Shown here one piece after another: positions 1 to 9,094 of a stretch of 64,000 nt of DNA (positions are counted from its first letter, which is position 1; each line of letters starts with the position of its first letter). The DNA lies in NCBI GenBank assembly GCA_035628505.1, contig DASPJR010000215.1, positions 5,058-69,057 on the forward strand. The letters are read 5' to 3'. Under the pieces are notes generated by a model. That model saw only the letters and a list, made by a program, of their open reading frames with translations, was not told the DNA's origin and ran no database searches. Source of the DNA: DASPJR01 sp035628505. GTDB taxonomy: Bacteria; Planctomycetota; SZUA-567; H5-PLA8. A program made the translations under genes and the position numbers.

Positions 1-524
1 CACTCAAGGGCCTGCTCGCGTTCCTGGATCTTGTCGAGCGGCTCGCCCTCGCAGTACTCCATCACGTAATAATGGTTGCCGAGTTCCTCGCCGACGGTGA
101 AGGCGGAAACAATGTTTTCATGGTTGAGTTTGCCGGCGGCTTTGGCTTCGCGGCGGAAGCGCGAGACAAACTGCGGATCGGCGGCGTATTTGGGCGGAAG
201 AACTTTGATCGCGACCTTGCGCTGCATGGCCGTGTCTTCGCCCAGGTACACGGCGCCCATGCCGCCTTCGCCAAGTTTTTTCAGAAGCCTGTAATTGCCC
301 AGCTGCTGCATGCCCGTCTGCTGGGCCTGCAGCTTTTTCTCGACGTTCTCTTTCATCGCGGGCGTGAGAATGCCCTGCTGCACGAGCACGTCGCCCAGCG
401 AGAGCAGAACGCCTTTGCTCGCGTGTTCGGATTGAACTGCTTTGGCGGCTTCGAGCTGGTCTAAAGTGGCGGTGCCGATCTGGTTGAGATACTGCGCAAG
501 GGCTTCATCGGAAATGCCAGCCAT
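1..524 (-). CDS. Hanks-type Ser/Thr protein kinase, N-terminal part (cut by window edge)
   Basis: The reading frame runs leftwards off the window, so only about 174 N-terminal residues are visible. Residues 1-75 form a helical extension of the kind often found ahead of kinase domains in planctomycetes. The kinase domain then begins with a glycine-rich loop (GEGGMG, residues 85-90) and the ATP-anchoring lysine in VAIK (Lys107). The HRD and DFG motifs lie beyond the edge. It should phosphorylate Ser/Thr on unknown substrates. Whether it is membrane-anchored cannot be seen. It lies downstream of carA on the same strand, separated by a hairpin repeat. The ATG at 522-524 starts MAGISDEALA. The family call is secure; the biological role is not. 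Confidence 0.9.
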   Translation of the reverse strand, partial: MAGISDEALAQYLNQIGTATLDQLEAAKAVQSEHASKGVLLSLGDVLVQQGILTPAMKENVEKKLQAQQTGMQQLGNYRLLKKLGEGGMGAVYLGEDTAMQRKVAIKVLPPKYAADPQFVSRFRREAKAAGKLNHENIVSAFTVGEELGNHYYVMEYCEGEPLDKIQEREQALE

Positions 525-542
525 GAGGGCGCGAACTCAAAC

Positions 543-612
543 CAGGGTTCAGGGGCTAGGGTCTAGGGTTTAGGTCAGGGTTCAAACCCTGGACCCTAAA
601 CCCTGAACCCTG
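543..612. repeat. Hairpin of CCCTGAA/CCCTAAA-like units between carA and the kinase
   Basis: Perfect 12-base inverted arms (CAGGGTTCAGGG at 543-554, CCCTGAACCCTG at 601-612) enclose further copies of GGGTTTA/GGGTCTA units. The right arm is followed by TTTTT on the plus strand, but no plus-strand gene ends here. It therefore looks more like an intergenic repeat than a dedicated terminator. Confidence 0.7.
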
Positions 613-619
613 TTTTTCA

Positions 620-1795
620 TTATTTCTTATGCTTTAAAATCAGTTCGCGGAAGCGGCCGAACAGGTAAAAGCTGTCGTGCGGTCCGGGCGAGGCTTCCGG
701 GTGGTATTGCACCGAGAAGGCCGGCACTTCCTTGTGGCTGAGGCCCTCAACTGTCTTGTCGTTCAGGTTCACGTGAGTGACCTTCACGGCGCCACCGAGG
801 CTCTCGGGATCGACCGCAAAGCCGTGATTCTGGCTGGTGATCTCGACCTTGCCTTTATCGATCTCCAGCACGGGCTGATTGGCGCCGCGGTGTCCGAACT
901 TCAGCTTGAAGGTTCGCCCACCGAACGCCAGGCCCATGAGCTGGTGGCCAAGGCAGATGCCAAAGAGCGGCGCTTTGCCGGCCACGCCGCGGATCATCTC
1001 GGGAGCCCCCGTAACGGCTGCCGGATCGCCCGGACCGTTCGAGAGGAACACGCCATCGGGCTTGGTCGCGAGGACATCGGCGGCCGTTGCCGTTGCCGGG
1101 AGAACCGTTACGTCCGCGCCGGTTTCAACCAGGCAGCGCAGGATGTTGGTCTTCACGCCAAAATCGACGCACGTGACCTTGTAACGCGGGCCGCTTTCAC
1201 GCGGCGCGTTTCGGTCGGTCGACTGATCGTGATCGAAGCCCTTTAAAAACCCTTCTTTCCACTGATAGCTTTCTTTGCAGCTCACTTTTGACGCCAGGTT
1301 CCAGCCTTCCATCTTTGGCGAGCTGCGCGCCTTGTCGACCAGATCGGCGTCGCTCAGCTTCGCCGACGCTTCCGAGCACGCCAGGATGCCGCGCATCACG
1401 CCCGACGAGCGCAGTTTGCGCGTCAGCGCGCGCGTATCGATGTTGTCGATGCCGGGAATGCCGGCCTTGGCCAGGTAGCCGGAGAGGTCGTCGTCCGAGC
1501 GGAAGTTGCTGCGAATCGCGCTGAGCTCACGGATGACAAAGCCTTCGACCTGCGGCTTTTGCGATTCCACGTCTGCCGTGTTCACGCCGTAATTGCCGAT
1601 CAGCGGGTAGGTCATCGTCACGATCTGGCCGGTGTAGGACGGATCGGTCAGAATCTCCTGGTAGCCGGCCATTGACGTATTGAAGACCACCTCGCCGGTG
1701 CGGTCGAGTCGCGCGCCGAAACCACGGCCGGTATAGATCGTGCCGTCTTCCAGCGCAAGCCGGGCAACGGGATAGGCAGACGTGCTTGCTGGCAT
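620..1795 (-). CDS. carA: Carbamoyl-phosphate synthase small (glutaminase) subunit
   Basis: CarA hydrolyses glutamine and passes ammonia to CarB to make carbamoyl phosphate for arginine and pyrimidine synthesis. The N-terminal half has the CarA-specific domain (ALEDGTIYTGRGFGA...MAGYQEILTDPSY). The C-terminal half is a class I glutamine amidotransferase with nucleophile Cys281 in GICLGHQ and His365/Glu367 in QYHPE, so the triad is complete. The 391-residue length is normal. The frame is open 49 codons further upstream, but the ATG at 1795 is chosen because AAAGGA precedes it at good spacing and the protein then starts where family members do. carB is not adjacent, as is common outside the enterobacteria. 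Confidence 0.97.
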   Translation of the reverse strand: MPASTSAYPVARLALEDGTIYTGRGFGARLDRTGEVVFNTSMAGYQEILTDPSYTGQIVTMTYPLIGNYGVNTADVESQKPQVEGFVIRELSAIRSNFRSDDDLSGYLAKAGIPGIDNIDTRALTRKLRSSGVMRGILACSEASAKLSDADLVDKARSSPKMEGWNLASKVSCKESYQWKEGFLKGFDHDQSTDRNAPRESGPRYKVTCVDFGVKTNILRCLVETGADVTVLPATATAADVLATKPDGVFLSNGPGDPAAVTGAPEMIRGVAGKAPLFGICLGHQLMGLAFGGRTFKLKFGHRGANQPVLEIDKGKVEITSQNHGFAVDPESLGGAVKVTHVNLNDKTVEGLSHKEVPAFSVQYHPEASPGPHDSFYLFGRFRELILKHKK

Positions 1796-2042
1796 AGTGT
1801 TCCTTTTAGGCTTTAGTCCACGCCGCAGCCGTAGCGTGTGAACAAAAAGAAGCGTCGTCGTTACAGAGTAAAAGCCGGCGGAAAGCCGGCTCTCAACACT
1901 TGTTTCAAAGGAGTTCTGTATCACACTCAGCGCAGTTGGCAAGCGATTCTAGAGCTGATGATGATGCATGATGCATGATACGTAAAAAGCAGGTCGCGCA
2001 GGCCGTTTGCATCATGTATCAGCAGTCCCCCTTGGAGGCCCC

Positions 2043-2336
2043 ATGGAAATTCGTGAATTTCAGCAGCTGATGGCAAAGACGTATCTTGAAAAAGACAAGG
2101 CGCGCGGCACGCCGGCAACTTTTATGTGGTTTATGGAGGAAGTCGGCGAACTGGCGACGGCCTTGCGTGAACAGACTAAAGAGGAGCAGATGGGCGAGTT
2201 TGCAGACGTTTACGCCTGGTTGATGACACTGGCCAATCTCGCCGGTGTAGATATGCAGGAAGCCCTGGCGAAATACGGTAGCGGCTGCTGTGGATGCAAC
2301 ACCGTTCCCTGCTCCTGCGTAGGCGAAAAACCGTAA
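2043..2336 (+). CDS. MazG-like nucleotide pyrophosphohydrolase
   Basis: A 97-residue all-alpha protein with the MazG metal-binding pattern: EEVGE at residues 32-36 and E52xxD55 in the following helix. Related proteins hydrolyse NTPs or dNTPs to monophosphate and pyrophosphate. The single-domain form resembles small house-cleaning enzymes more than full-length MazG. The C-terminus ends in a cysteine cluster (CCGCNTVPCSC), which could bind a metal; that is inference. The ATG at 2043 is preceded by TTGGAG five bases upstream, which is why it is preferred over the in-frame codon 12 triplets earlier. The gene stands alone between carA (divergent) and the TPR gene. Confidence 0.85.
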   Translation: MEIREFQQLMAKTYLEKDKARGTPATFMWFMEEVGELATALREQTKEEQMGEFADVYAWLMTLANLAGVDMQEALAKYGSGCCGCNTVPCSCVGEKP

Positions 2337-2393
2337 TTTGTGACGCGCCGGGCTTTTTGCTGTTTTGAAAAGAAGAGTTCACAACATGCGTTT

Positions 2394-2422
2394 TTGACAA
2401 CACCTGAAACGTGGAGTCAAAT
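2394..2422 (+). promoter_or_regulatory. Possible sigma70-type promoter for the TPR gene
   Basis: TTGACA at 2394-2399 matches the -35 consensus fully. After a 17-base spacer comes TCAAAT (4 of 6 to the -10 consensus). It lies about 70 bases upstream of the TPR gene start. The weak -10 keeps confidence modest. Confidence 0.4.
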
Positions 2423-2492
2423 TATAGCAGGCGTCGAGTTCCCGAGTGAGGGGCGTGACCTTTTAGATGGTTCTAACGATTGTGAATGACGC

Positions 2493-4481
2493 ATGGTTCC
2501 ATTCAACCCCTCTCGCACACTCCGGCTCAGCCTAAAGTGCGTTGCGCTGCTCATCCTGCTCGGTGTCGGCTTTTACAGCTTCCCGCCGTTTGCCCATAAA
2601 AGTGTTTCCGCCTCCCTCAGCACGTACGTGTACTGGTTTGGCTGGCTTTCTCTTGCCGGCGCCTGGTTCTGGGACGGCTGGCTCAGCGCACTGGCGGCAC
2701 GTATTAAAATGCAGTCGCGTATCCGCGCGGCCATGCCCTCATCGGGTTCCGAGCTCAATGGCTTGACCGCGGCGGCTGTGGCGATCAAGCAGCGGCAGGA
2801 AGAGCGCGCGCTTTATATCCTCGAAAATCTTTCATCCAAGTCTCCCGCGCCGGATGTGCTGAAGACGCGCCGCTGGCTGGCGGCGCTGGCTAGCGCCAGC
2901 TGGATGGAGCGCCAGCGCCCTCCCAGGCCGCTGAGTTCACACCACCGTTTCCCGCAGCTTCAGGCGCTGGTGCTCAGCCACGGATTGCAGCGCCTTCCGC
3001 TTCGCCAGCCGGCGCTGGAGCGCGAACTGACAGAGGCCACGTCGGCGGACCTGGACGCGCTGGCGCAGGACTATATCAGCCTGGTGGATGTTCTCGTTGA
3101 ATCCCTATGCGACCGGGAGCAGCCCTTTGCCGCAGAAGCTGAGGACCTGCTTGCGTTCACAACAGGCCGTGTTTTCATTCTCAACACGCGCGAGCGGTAT
3201 TCGACCTGGTGGCAGGGTATTCGTCCGGTGCTGCTGCGCGGCGGCGGAGCGCTGATTGTCGGCGTACGGCTGCTGGAGCGCGAACTCTACGCCGAAGGCG
3301 CACAGCTGCTCAACAGCCTCGCGCGCGAGGGCCTGCTCTCGAAGGAAGCCGATACTATTCGCCGCGCGGCTGGATTCCTGGCCTTGCTGCCGCTCTGGCG
3401 CATGACCAGCAGCGACATTCCGCGCTACTTCAGTGAAGGCTACTACTACATGGCGCCGGAGATGGGCGTGCTGCGCTTCCCCATGGCCGAGCTGCCCGAG
3501 GTCGAAAGCTGCTGCCGCCGCGGAAAAATTCTGCGCGACAGCAAAAAGACGCTGATCGAAGACACACTGGAGCTCTGGGAAAGCTTTGGCGACCAGCTCG
3601 CCGCGCCACTTTCGCTGCTGCTTAAGCGGCTGCTGGAACATAAAGGGCGGCAATGCCCCGCGCGCCTGGGGTTCTGGCGCGAGCAGTGGATCAGCCGCAA
3701 GGACACCTTTGATCAGTACGTGGCGCTGTTGATGGACGGCATCGCGGCGGCCGCTTCCGGCCGCATGGGGCAGGCGCTGAAGCTGTTCCGAGACGCGGCG
3801 CGCGTCGAACCGACATCCAGCGTCGCGCTGGTCAACCAGGTTCACGTGCTCTTGATGCTCAAGCGCCACGATGAAGCGCGCCGCCTGACGGCTGAGATCT
3901 GCGATCGTTTCCCGCAGGACGGCCACGCCTTTATTTCGCTCGGCCGGTTCATGGCGGCACAACTTGAGGACTACGACGAAGCCGAAAAACTTTTCAAGCA
4001 GGCCTACGCGCTCACCGATCCACAGACCGAAGCGCTGATCTGCCTCGGTGACATCAAGTTCATGCAGGGCCTCTACATGGACGCGCAGGATTACTTCAGC
4101 TACGCCAAGCAGCTCGATCCAGAGCTGCCCGGGCCGAAGCTGGAACTGGCGCGCGTGTACATGGAGACGCGTCGCTTCGATCTGGCGATCGAGAATCTCG
4201 AATCCGTGGTGGAGGACGGTCCGGAAGAAGCGCGCGATCTGGCGTTCTATCTCATGTACAGAACGTACCGCGAAATGGGACAGGACCGCCGCGCGTTTGA
4301 ATGCCTCGACCGCGTTCCCGCGAAATTCTTCAAAGAGCCGGACGTGCTCGACGACATCGCCGGCCACCTCGAGAGCGAACATCAGTACGCCAAGGCGCGC
4401 GAATTCTCCGAGCGCGCCATGCTCCTGCGCGCGAACGGCGGCAGCAACAGTGACGACTCAGACGCGCTCAGCGCGTTCTAG
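2493..4481 (+). CDS. Membrane protein with C-terminal tetratricopeptide repeats
   Basis: A 662-residue protein with two hydrophobic segments near the N-terminus (about residues 13-30 and 45-65), followed by a long helical soluble part. Residues 415-640 contain several TPR-like helix pairs, for example ALVNQVHVLLMLKRHDEARRL, then segments around DYDEAEKLFKQAYAL and RFDLAIENLESVVED. TPR proteins generally scaffold protein complexes; no catalytic domain is visible. The hydrophobic hairpin suggests anchoring in the inner membrane with the TPR part cytoplasmic or periplasmic. No informative operon partner exists. The ATG at 2493 has a weak ribosome site, so the start is less certain than the gene. 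Confidence 0.8.
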   Translation: MVPFNPSRTLRLSLKCVALLILLGVGFYSFPPFAHKSVSASLSTYVYWFGWLSLAGAWFWDGWLSALAARIKMQSRIRAAMPSSGSELNGLTAAAVAIKQRQEERALYILENLSSKSPAPDVLKTRRWLAALASASWMERQRPPRPLSSHHRFPQLQALVLSHGLQRLPLRQPALERELTEATSADLDALAQDYISLVDVLVESLCDREQPFAAEAEDLLAFTTGRVFILNTRERYSTWWQGIRPVLLRGGGALIVGVRLLERELYAEGAQLLNSLAREGLLSKEADTIRRAAGFLALLPLWRMTSSDIPRYFSEGYYYMAPEMGVLRFPMAELPEVESCCRRGKILRDSKKTLIEDTLELWESFGDQLAAPLSLLLKRLLEHKGRQCPARLGFWREQWISRKDTFDQYVALLMDGIAAAASGRMGQALKLFRDAARVEPTSSVALVNQVHVLLMLKRHDEARRLTAEICDRFPQDGHAFISLGRFMAAQLEDYDEAEKLFKQAYALTDPQTEALICLGDIKFMQGLYMDAQDYFSYAKQLDPELPGPKLELARVYMETRRFDLAIENLESVVEDGPEEARDLAFYLMYRTYREMGQDRRAFECLDRVPAKFFKEPDVLDDIAGHLESEHQYAKAREFSERAMLLRANGGSNSDDSDALSAF

Positions 4482-4544
4482 TAACCCGTGCCGGCGAGCT
4501 CTGCATTTCCTTCAATAGACAGCTGCACAACGCGATTGCACCTC

Positions 4545-4562
4545 GTTTGCACGCGTGCAAAC
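4545..4562. promoter_or_regulatory. 18-base perfect palindrome of the TTGCA type
   Basis: GTTTGCACGCGTGCAAAC is identical to its reverse complement. It lies in the 242-base gap between two convergent gene ends, so it is not an obvious promoter operator, and no T-tract supports termination. The same gap holds other TTGCA copies (near 4537 and 4610). A related palindrome occurs at 47547. Confidence 0.4.
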
Positions 4563-4723
4563 AATCGAAAATGTCCGAGTTTTTCAAAACAATGCAGATA
4601 ACCTCGCTTGCAAGTTTGCTGTCTAAAACAAGTTCCGCGGGAAGGTGAAATTTTAGGAAAAAATCGGTCGCAGATGGCCCTGGCAAATCGTCTTAGTATA
4701 GTGAGGAGAGAGCGCGAAAAGCC

Positions 4724-6151
4724 TCACGTCATGATCTCGCTTACCACGTGCCCGTGAACGTCTGTTAACCGATAGTCGCGTCCGCTATAATGATAGGTCT
4801 GCTTCGTGTGATCGACGCCGAGCAGATGCAGAACCGTCGCGTGCAGGTCATGCACCAGCAGCTTGTTCTCGACGGCCTTGTAGCCAAATTCGTCCGTTGC
4901 GCCGTAGATCGTGCCGCCTTTGATCCCCGCGCCGGCGAGCCAGATACTGAAACCGAGTTGATTGTGATCGCGGCCGTTGCTGCCCTGGCTGAAGGGCGTG
5001 CGCCCGAATTCTGTCGCGAACACGACAAGCGTATCCTTGAACAGGCCGCGCGATTTCAAATCTTTGAGCAGGCCGGCGATTGGCTGGTCGATCGCCAGCG
5101 CGTGATCCGTGTGATTTCCTTTGAGATCGCCATGCGCGTCCCAGCGTTCATCGCCTTTCACCTTCGGCGTTGAAAGCGCAACAAAGCGCACGCCGCGTTC
5201 GACCAGGCGGCGCGCGAGCAGGCATTGCTTGGCGTAGTTGCGAGTGTGCTCAAATTTTGCATCGAAGCCATAGAGCTTTTTCGTCGCTTCGCTTTCGCCA
5301 CTGAGATCCAGCAGGCTTGGAACGGAGGTCTGCAGGCGCGCGGCCAACTCATAATTCTTGATCGCCGACTCGATGGCGTCCGCTTTGCCAAGCTGCTGCG
5401 AAAATTCATGATCCTGCGCCGCGATGAACTGAAGCTGGCGCTTCTGCTTCTCGGGGTTCGCGGGAGTGAGGTTCGAAACGGCCGGGTCCTTGCGTTCGAA
5501 AACAGATGCTGAGAATGTCGCCGGCAGAAAACCGCTCTTGTAGTTGTCGATTCCGCCGGTCGGGAGCAGCCCTGCGTTGAGGGCGACGAAGCCGGGAAGA
5601 TCGTCCGCTTCGCTGCCCAGTCCGTAATTGATCCACGATCCGATGCTTGGCCGCCCGGCAGTGCCCCAGCCGGTGTGCATCCAGTAATTGGCGTTGGCGT
5701 GCACGGCGCTCTCGTTGGTCATGGAGCGGATGACAGCCAGATCGTCGACGCACTCGGCGATGTACGGCAGCATCGAGCTGACTGGTATGCCGCTCTGACC
5801 GCGCGGTTTGAATTCCCACAGCGGCGCCATCACCGGGCCGTTCGAGTCAAATTGAGTGGCCTCGATCTTCATCGGAAATTTCTTGCCTGCATCGGTGGTC
5901 AGGCGCGGCTTGGGATCGAACGTGTCAACGTGTGAGATGCCGCCGTCCATGTAGAGCCAGATCACGCGCTTGGCCTTGGGCGCGTGATGCAGCCCAGTCG
6001 CCGTGGCGGACGCTGTTCGGGCAAAAAGCGAAGCCAACGCAAGGCTGCCCACGCCCAGCGAGGCGCGCTGGAGGAATGCGCGGCGGGAATGTGGCGCGAA
6101 CTTTAGTTCGGGAAACGTGTGCGGCCGCCCGCAGGAGCACTCAGTTGACAT
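4724..6151 (-). CDS. DUF1501 family Tat-exported protein (sulfatase-fold)
   Basis: A 475-residue protein with a twin-arginine signal (SRRAFLQ, Arg23-Arg24, followed by a hydrophobic stretch to about residue 48), so it should be exported folded. The rest matches DUF1501, an alkaline-phosphatase-superfamily fold common in planctomycetes and verrucomicrobia (KRVIWLYMDGGISHVDTFDPKP; WDAHGDLKGNHTDHALAIDQP; FATEFGRTPFSQGSNGRDHN). The enzymatic activity of the family is not established. It overlaps the upstream cytochrome/DUF1549/DUF1553 gene by 11 bases. This pairing is conserved in PVC bacteria and points to translational coupling and a shared extracytoplasmic function, probably polysaccharide breakdown. 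Confidence 0.93.
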   Translation of the reverse strand: MSTECSCGRPHTFPELKFAPHSRRAFLQRASLGVGSLALASLFARTASATATGLHHAPKAKRVIWLYMDGGISHVDTFDPKPRLTTDAGKKFPMKIEATQFDSNGPVMAPLWEFKPRGQSGIPVSSMLPYIAECVDDLAVIRSMTNESAVHANANYWMHTGWGTAGRPSIGSWINYGLGSEADDLPGFVALNAGLLPTGGIDNYKSGFLPATFSASVFERKDPAVSNLTPANPEKQKRQLQFIAAQDHEFSQQLGKADAIESAIKNYELAARLQTSVPSLLDLSGESEATKKLYGFDAKFEHTRNYAKQCLLARRLVERGVRFVALSTPKVKGDERWDAHGDLKGNHTDHALAIDQPIAGLLKDLKSRGLFKDTLVVFATEFGRTPFSQGSNGRDHNQLGFSIWLAGAGIKGGTIYGATDEFGYKAVENKLLVHDLHATVLHLLGVDHTKQTYHYSGRDYRLTDVHGHVVSEIMT

Positions 6152-8969
6152 AGATGAACTCCTTCAGGTTGAACAGCGCCAGCGCCAGGTCTTCCCAGCC
6201 TGTTTTTTCCTGTCCTACCAGCTCAAGCGCCTGCTGCGCTTCTCTCTCGCTGGGCGGACGCGAGAACGCTTCGCGGTACATGCGTTCAACACGTTGTGAA
6301 CTGGAGAGCTCCAGCTTGCTGATGCGCTGGCCCCAGGCTTTCGCCTGCTCGGCGATGAACGGTTCGTTCAGCAGCGCCAGCGCCTGCGCCGGCACGTTTG
6401 AAATATCGCGCTTGCCGAACGTGTTCATGGGCGGCGGCTTATCGAATACGTCCATGAACGTGTACGGATAGTTGCGCCAGACGGTCAGGTACAGGCTGCG
6501 CCGGCGCTGGCCGTCGATGGGGCCGCTCGGCGGATCAACGCCGTTGGTCAGAGTGCCTTTGAAGCGGTGCGGCGTAAATATCGAGGGTCCGCCGATCTTT
6601 GGATCGAGGGTGCCGGCGACGGCAAAGATCGAATCGCGAATGGCCTCCGCTTCCAGCCGGCGCAGCGGGAAACGTGAGAGCAGCTTGTTATCGGCATCCG
6701 CGGCCGGCGCGCTGCCGCCGGCAAGCTGCCAGGAGCGCGAGAGGACGATTTCGCGAATCAGGCGCTTCATCGACCAGCGGTACTCGGTCACGAAGCGCGT
6801 CGCGAGGAAGTCGAGCAGCTCCGGATGCGAGGGTGCATCGCCCAGCACGCCGAAATTATCGACACTCGGCACAATGCCGCGCCCATAGAGGTAGTGCCAG
6901 ACGCGGTTGACGATCACGCGCGAGGTCAGCGGGTTCTTCGTCGAGAGCAGCGATTCAGCAAGCTCCAGCCGCCCGCTGCCTGATTTGGGCGTGCTTCCGC
7001 CGCCGCACACATCCAGATACTTGCGTGGCACAGTGCCCTCGCGCGGCTTGCGTGCGTCGCCACGCGCGTAAATCGGCACGTCGGAGCCATTGATGTCCGC
7101 AAGCGCAAGGTAGCGTTCCGGCGCAGGAATCTGTTTTTCGATCGCCGCGATCTCAGCAGCGATTTCCGGCGGAGGCGCCAGGCGCGGCATGCCGCTTTCA
7201 CAGACGCCCGGCGGCGCAGGCGGGACCTTGCCGTTGTTCAGAATGACGGCGCGAATGCCGAACTGGTTGTGTGGGGAGTCGTTGGTCTTGAACAGGCGCA
7301 GCTGGTCGTCGACGGTGCCGGTGAATATTTCAACGTGCGCGGTCAGGCCTTTCCAGCGACCGATCGAGAAGCGGTGCCAGCGCATGCCCATGTTGCCACT
7401 GCCAACGCGATGCTTGAGCCCGCCATAGATCGGCTCGCGGATGGTCTGGTGATTGGCAATGATGACCTGGACCATCGCGTCCTGCCCGCCGACAAGCACG
7501 TGAAGATGCTCGTCTTCAATAACAAAGGACGGTGAGCGCAGCGAGGCCGGCAGCTTCCGAGACAGTGTTCCGCTCCAGAGCCCGTGAGGCAGCCCGCGCG
7601 AGGCGGCATTCTTTTCATCGATGACTTCGGCATGGCCCGTGAGCATCCAGCCTTCGGGAATGCCCTTCGAAAAATCGGCCATAAGCTTGGAGCCGTCGAG
7701 CTCAAGAGGGGGGACAGGGAAGGCCATCCCGGCACGCTCTGGCTGCAGCGCGGCGTCGGCCTTGTCGCGTAGCGCACGTAAGCGCGCGGCGCTCTGCTCA
7801 AACTGCACCTCATTGGACCAGGCGCGGCGCACGCGAGATGACTTCATCATGCCAAACAGGCCGTAGTATTCGCGCGCGGATATGGGATCGAACTTGTGGT
7901 CGTGGCAGCGCGCGCAGCCGATTGTGAGCGCGTTAAAGGTCTTGCCGAAGACCTCGATCTGGTTATCCAGAAGATCGGATTCTTCAACCGCCACATCCAG
8001 CGGCGAGAAGCCTGTTTCGCCGAAGTTCCACCACGCCGTCGCGAGTACCGCTTCATTGCGGCCGCTGGCGGGATCCAGCCGAGCCGGCAGCAGGTCGCCG
8101 GCGATGTGCTCGCGCAGGAAGCGGTCGTAGGGCAGATCGGCGTTCAAGGCGCGGATGACGTAATCGCGGTACTGCCAGGCTCCCTCGATTTCGTAGTCGT
8201 TCTCATGTCCTTTGCTATCGGCGTAGCGCACCACGTCCATCCAGTGCCGGGCCCAGCGTTCACCAAACGCGGGCGAAGCCAGAAGCTTTTCTGTCAGCTG
8301 CTGCGTGGCACTCTCGCGGTTCTGCGCATACGCCTGCAGAAAAGCATCGAGTTCCTCAGGCTTTGGCGGCAGGCCGGTCAGGAGCAGATACATGCGCCGG
8401 GCCAGCACGTGCGGCGCAGCATCGCCGCCGGGCGCGAGGCCAGCCGCTTCCATTCGCGCCTGGAGGAAACGGTCGATGTCCGTGCGCGCCCACTTCGCGT
8501 CGCGTACTGCCGGGACGGGCTGGGGCTTGACGGGCTGGAACGCCCAGTGCGTCTCGGCTGGATTTTTCTTCACCGCAGACAATCTGGCGGGATAGGCGGC
8601 ACCTTCACGGATCCAGCGCTCGATGTCCTGAATGGCGCCTTCCGGCATCGGAGGCTTCTTGGGCGGCATCGACAAGTCTGGATCGGTGCGACGGATGGCC
8701 TTGACGATCAGGCTCGCCTCAGGCTTGCCGGGCTCGATGGCAGGGCCAGTATTGCCGCCGGCGAGCAGCGCTTCGCGCGAATCCATCCGCAACCCGCCTT
8801 TGTCTTTTCCTGCGGATAGAGAATGACAGGAAAAGCAATGCTCGGAAAAGATTGGCCGGACGCGTTTTTCGAAGAATTCTTCGCTATTTCCGTCGGCGTG
8901 GACAGAACGTGAAAGCGTCAGGCAGAGCAGACTCAGCACGAAGGCAGTTTTCGATGCCAGGATGTGCAT
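6141..8969 (-). CDS. PSD1-type planctomycete cytochrome c / DUF1549 / DUF1553 protein
   Basis: A 942-residue exported protein. Order: signal peptide (about 1-25), a cytochrome-c-like domain with haem motif CFSCH (Cys45-His49) and a distal MPPKKPP segment, DUF1549 (about 155-365, containing a second CxxCH in CARCHDHKFDPIS), a middle beta-rich region, and DUF1553 (about 680-925). This architecture is found almost only in PVC bacteria, usually next to DUF1501. The function is unproven; a haem-dependent oxidative role in glycan degradation is commonly proposed. It is preceded on the same strand, after 125 bases, by the DUF1080 gene, so DUF6797-DUF1080-PSD1-DUF1501 may be one transcript. Confidence 0.94.
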   Translation of the reverse strand: MHILASKTAFVLSLLCLTLSRSVHADGNSEEFFEKRVRPIFSEHCFSCHSLSAGKDKGGLRMDSREALLAGGNTGPAIEPGKPEASLIVKAIRRTDPDLSMPPKKPPMPEGAIQDIERWIREGAAYPARLSAVKKNPAETHWAFQPVKPQPVPAVRDAKWARTDIDRFLQARMEAAGLAPGGDAAPHVLARRMYLLLTGLPPKPEELDAFLQAYAQNRESATQQLTEKLLASPAFGERWARHWMDVVRYADSKGHENDYEIEGAWQYRDYVIRALNADLPYDRFLREHIAGDLLPARLDPASGRNEAVLATAWWNFGETGFSPLDVAVEESDLLDNQIEVFGKTFNALTIGCARCHDHKFDPISAREYYGLFGMMKSSRVRRAWSNEVQFEQSAARLRALRDKADAALQPERAGMAFPVPPLELDGSKLMADFSKGIPEGWMLTGHAEVIDEKNAASRGLPHGLWSGTLSRKLPASLRSPSFVIEDEHLHVLVGGQDAMVQVIIANHQTIREPIYGGLKHRVGSGNMGMRWHRFSIGRWKGLTAHVEIFTGTVDDQLRLFKTNDSPHNQFGIRAVILNNGKVPPAPPGVCESGMPRLAPPPEIAAEIAAIEKQIPAPERYLALADINGSDVPIYARGDARKPREGTVPRKYLDVCGGGSTPKSGSGRLELAESLLSTKNPLTSRVIVNRVWHYLYGRGIVPSVDNFGVLGDAPSHPELLDFLATRFVTEYRWSMKRLIREIVLSRSWQLAGGSAPAADADNKLLSRFPLRRLEAEAIRDSIFAVAGTLDPKIGGPSIFTPHRFKGTLTNGVDPPSGPIDGQRRRSLYLTVWRNYPYTFMDVFDKPPPMNTFGKRDISNVPAQALALLNEPFIAEQAKAWGQRISKLELSSSQRVERMYREAFSRPPSEREAQQALELVGQEKTGWEDLALALFNLKEFIYVN

Positions 8970-9094
8970 AATGCCGACCTCTAAACGCCACTTGGCAAGC
9001 CAGCTCTTTATACCTGCTAAGCGGGCTCTGCGTTACAAGGATTTCGGCTTTCTTTCAGTTCATTTTTCCTGATGAGGTTGTTCAAAAAATTGAA

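Noticed and set aside
575..590. GGGTTCAAACCC as a tRNA T-arm
   Set aside because: It is part of the unit-based hairpin at 543-612; no acceptor, D or anticodon arms surround it.
3105..4382. 425-codon open frame antisense to the TPR gene
   Set aside because: No domain, no ribosome site, and the plus-strand frame has clear TPR motifs.
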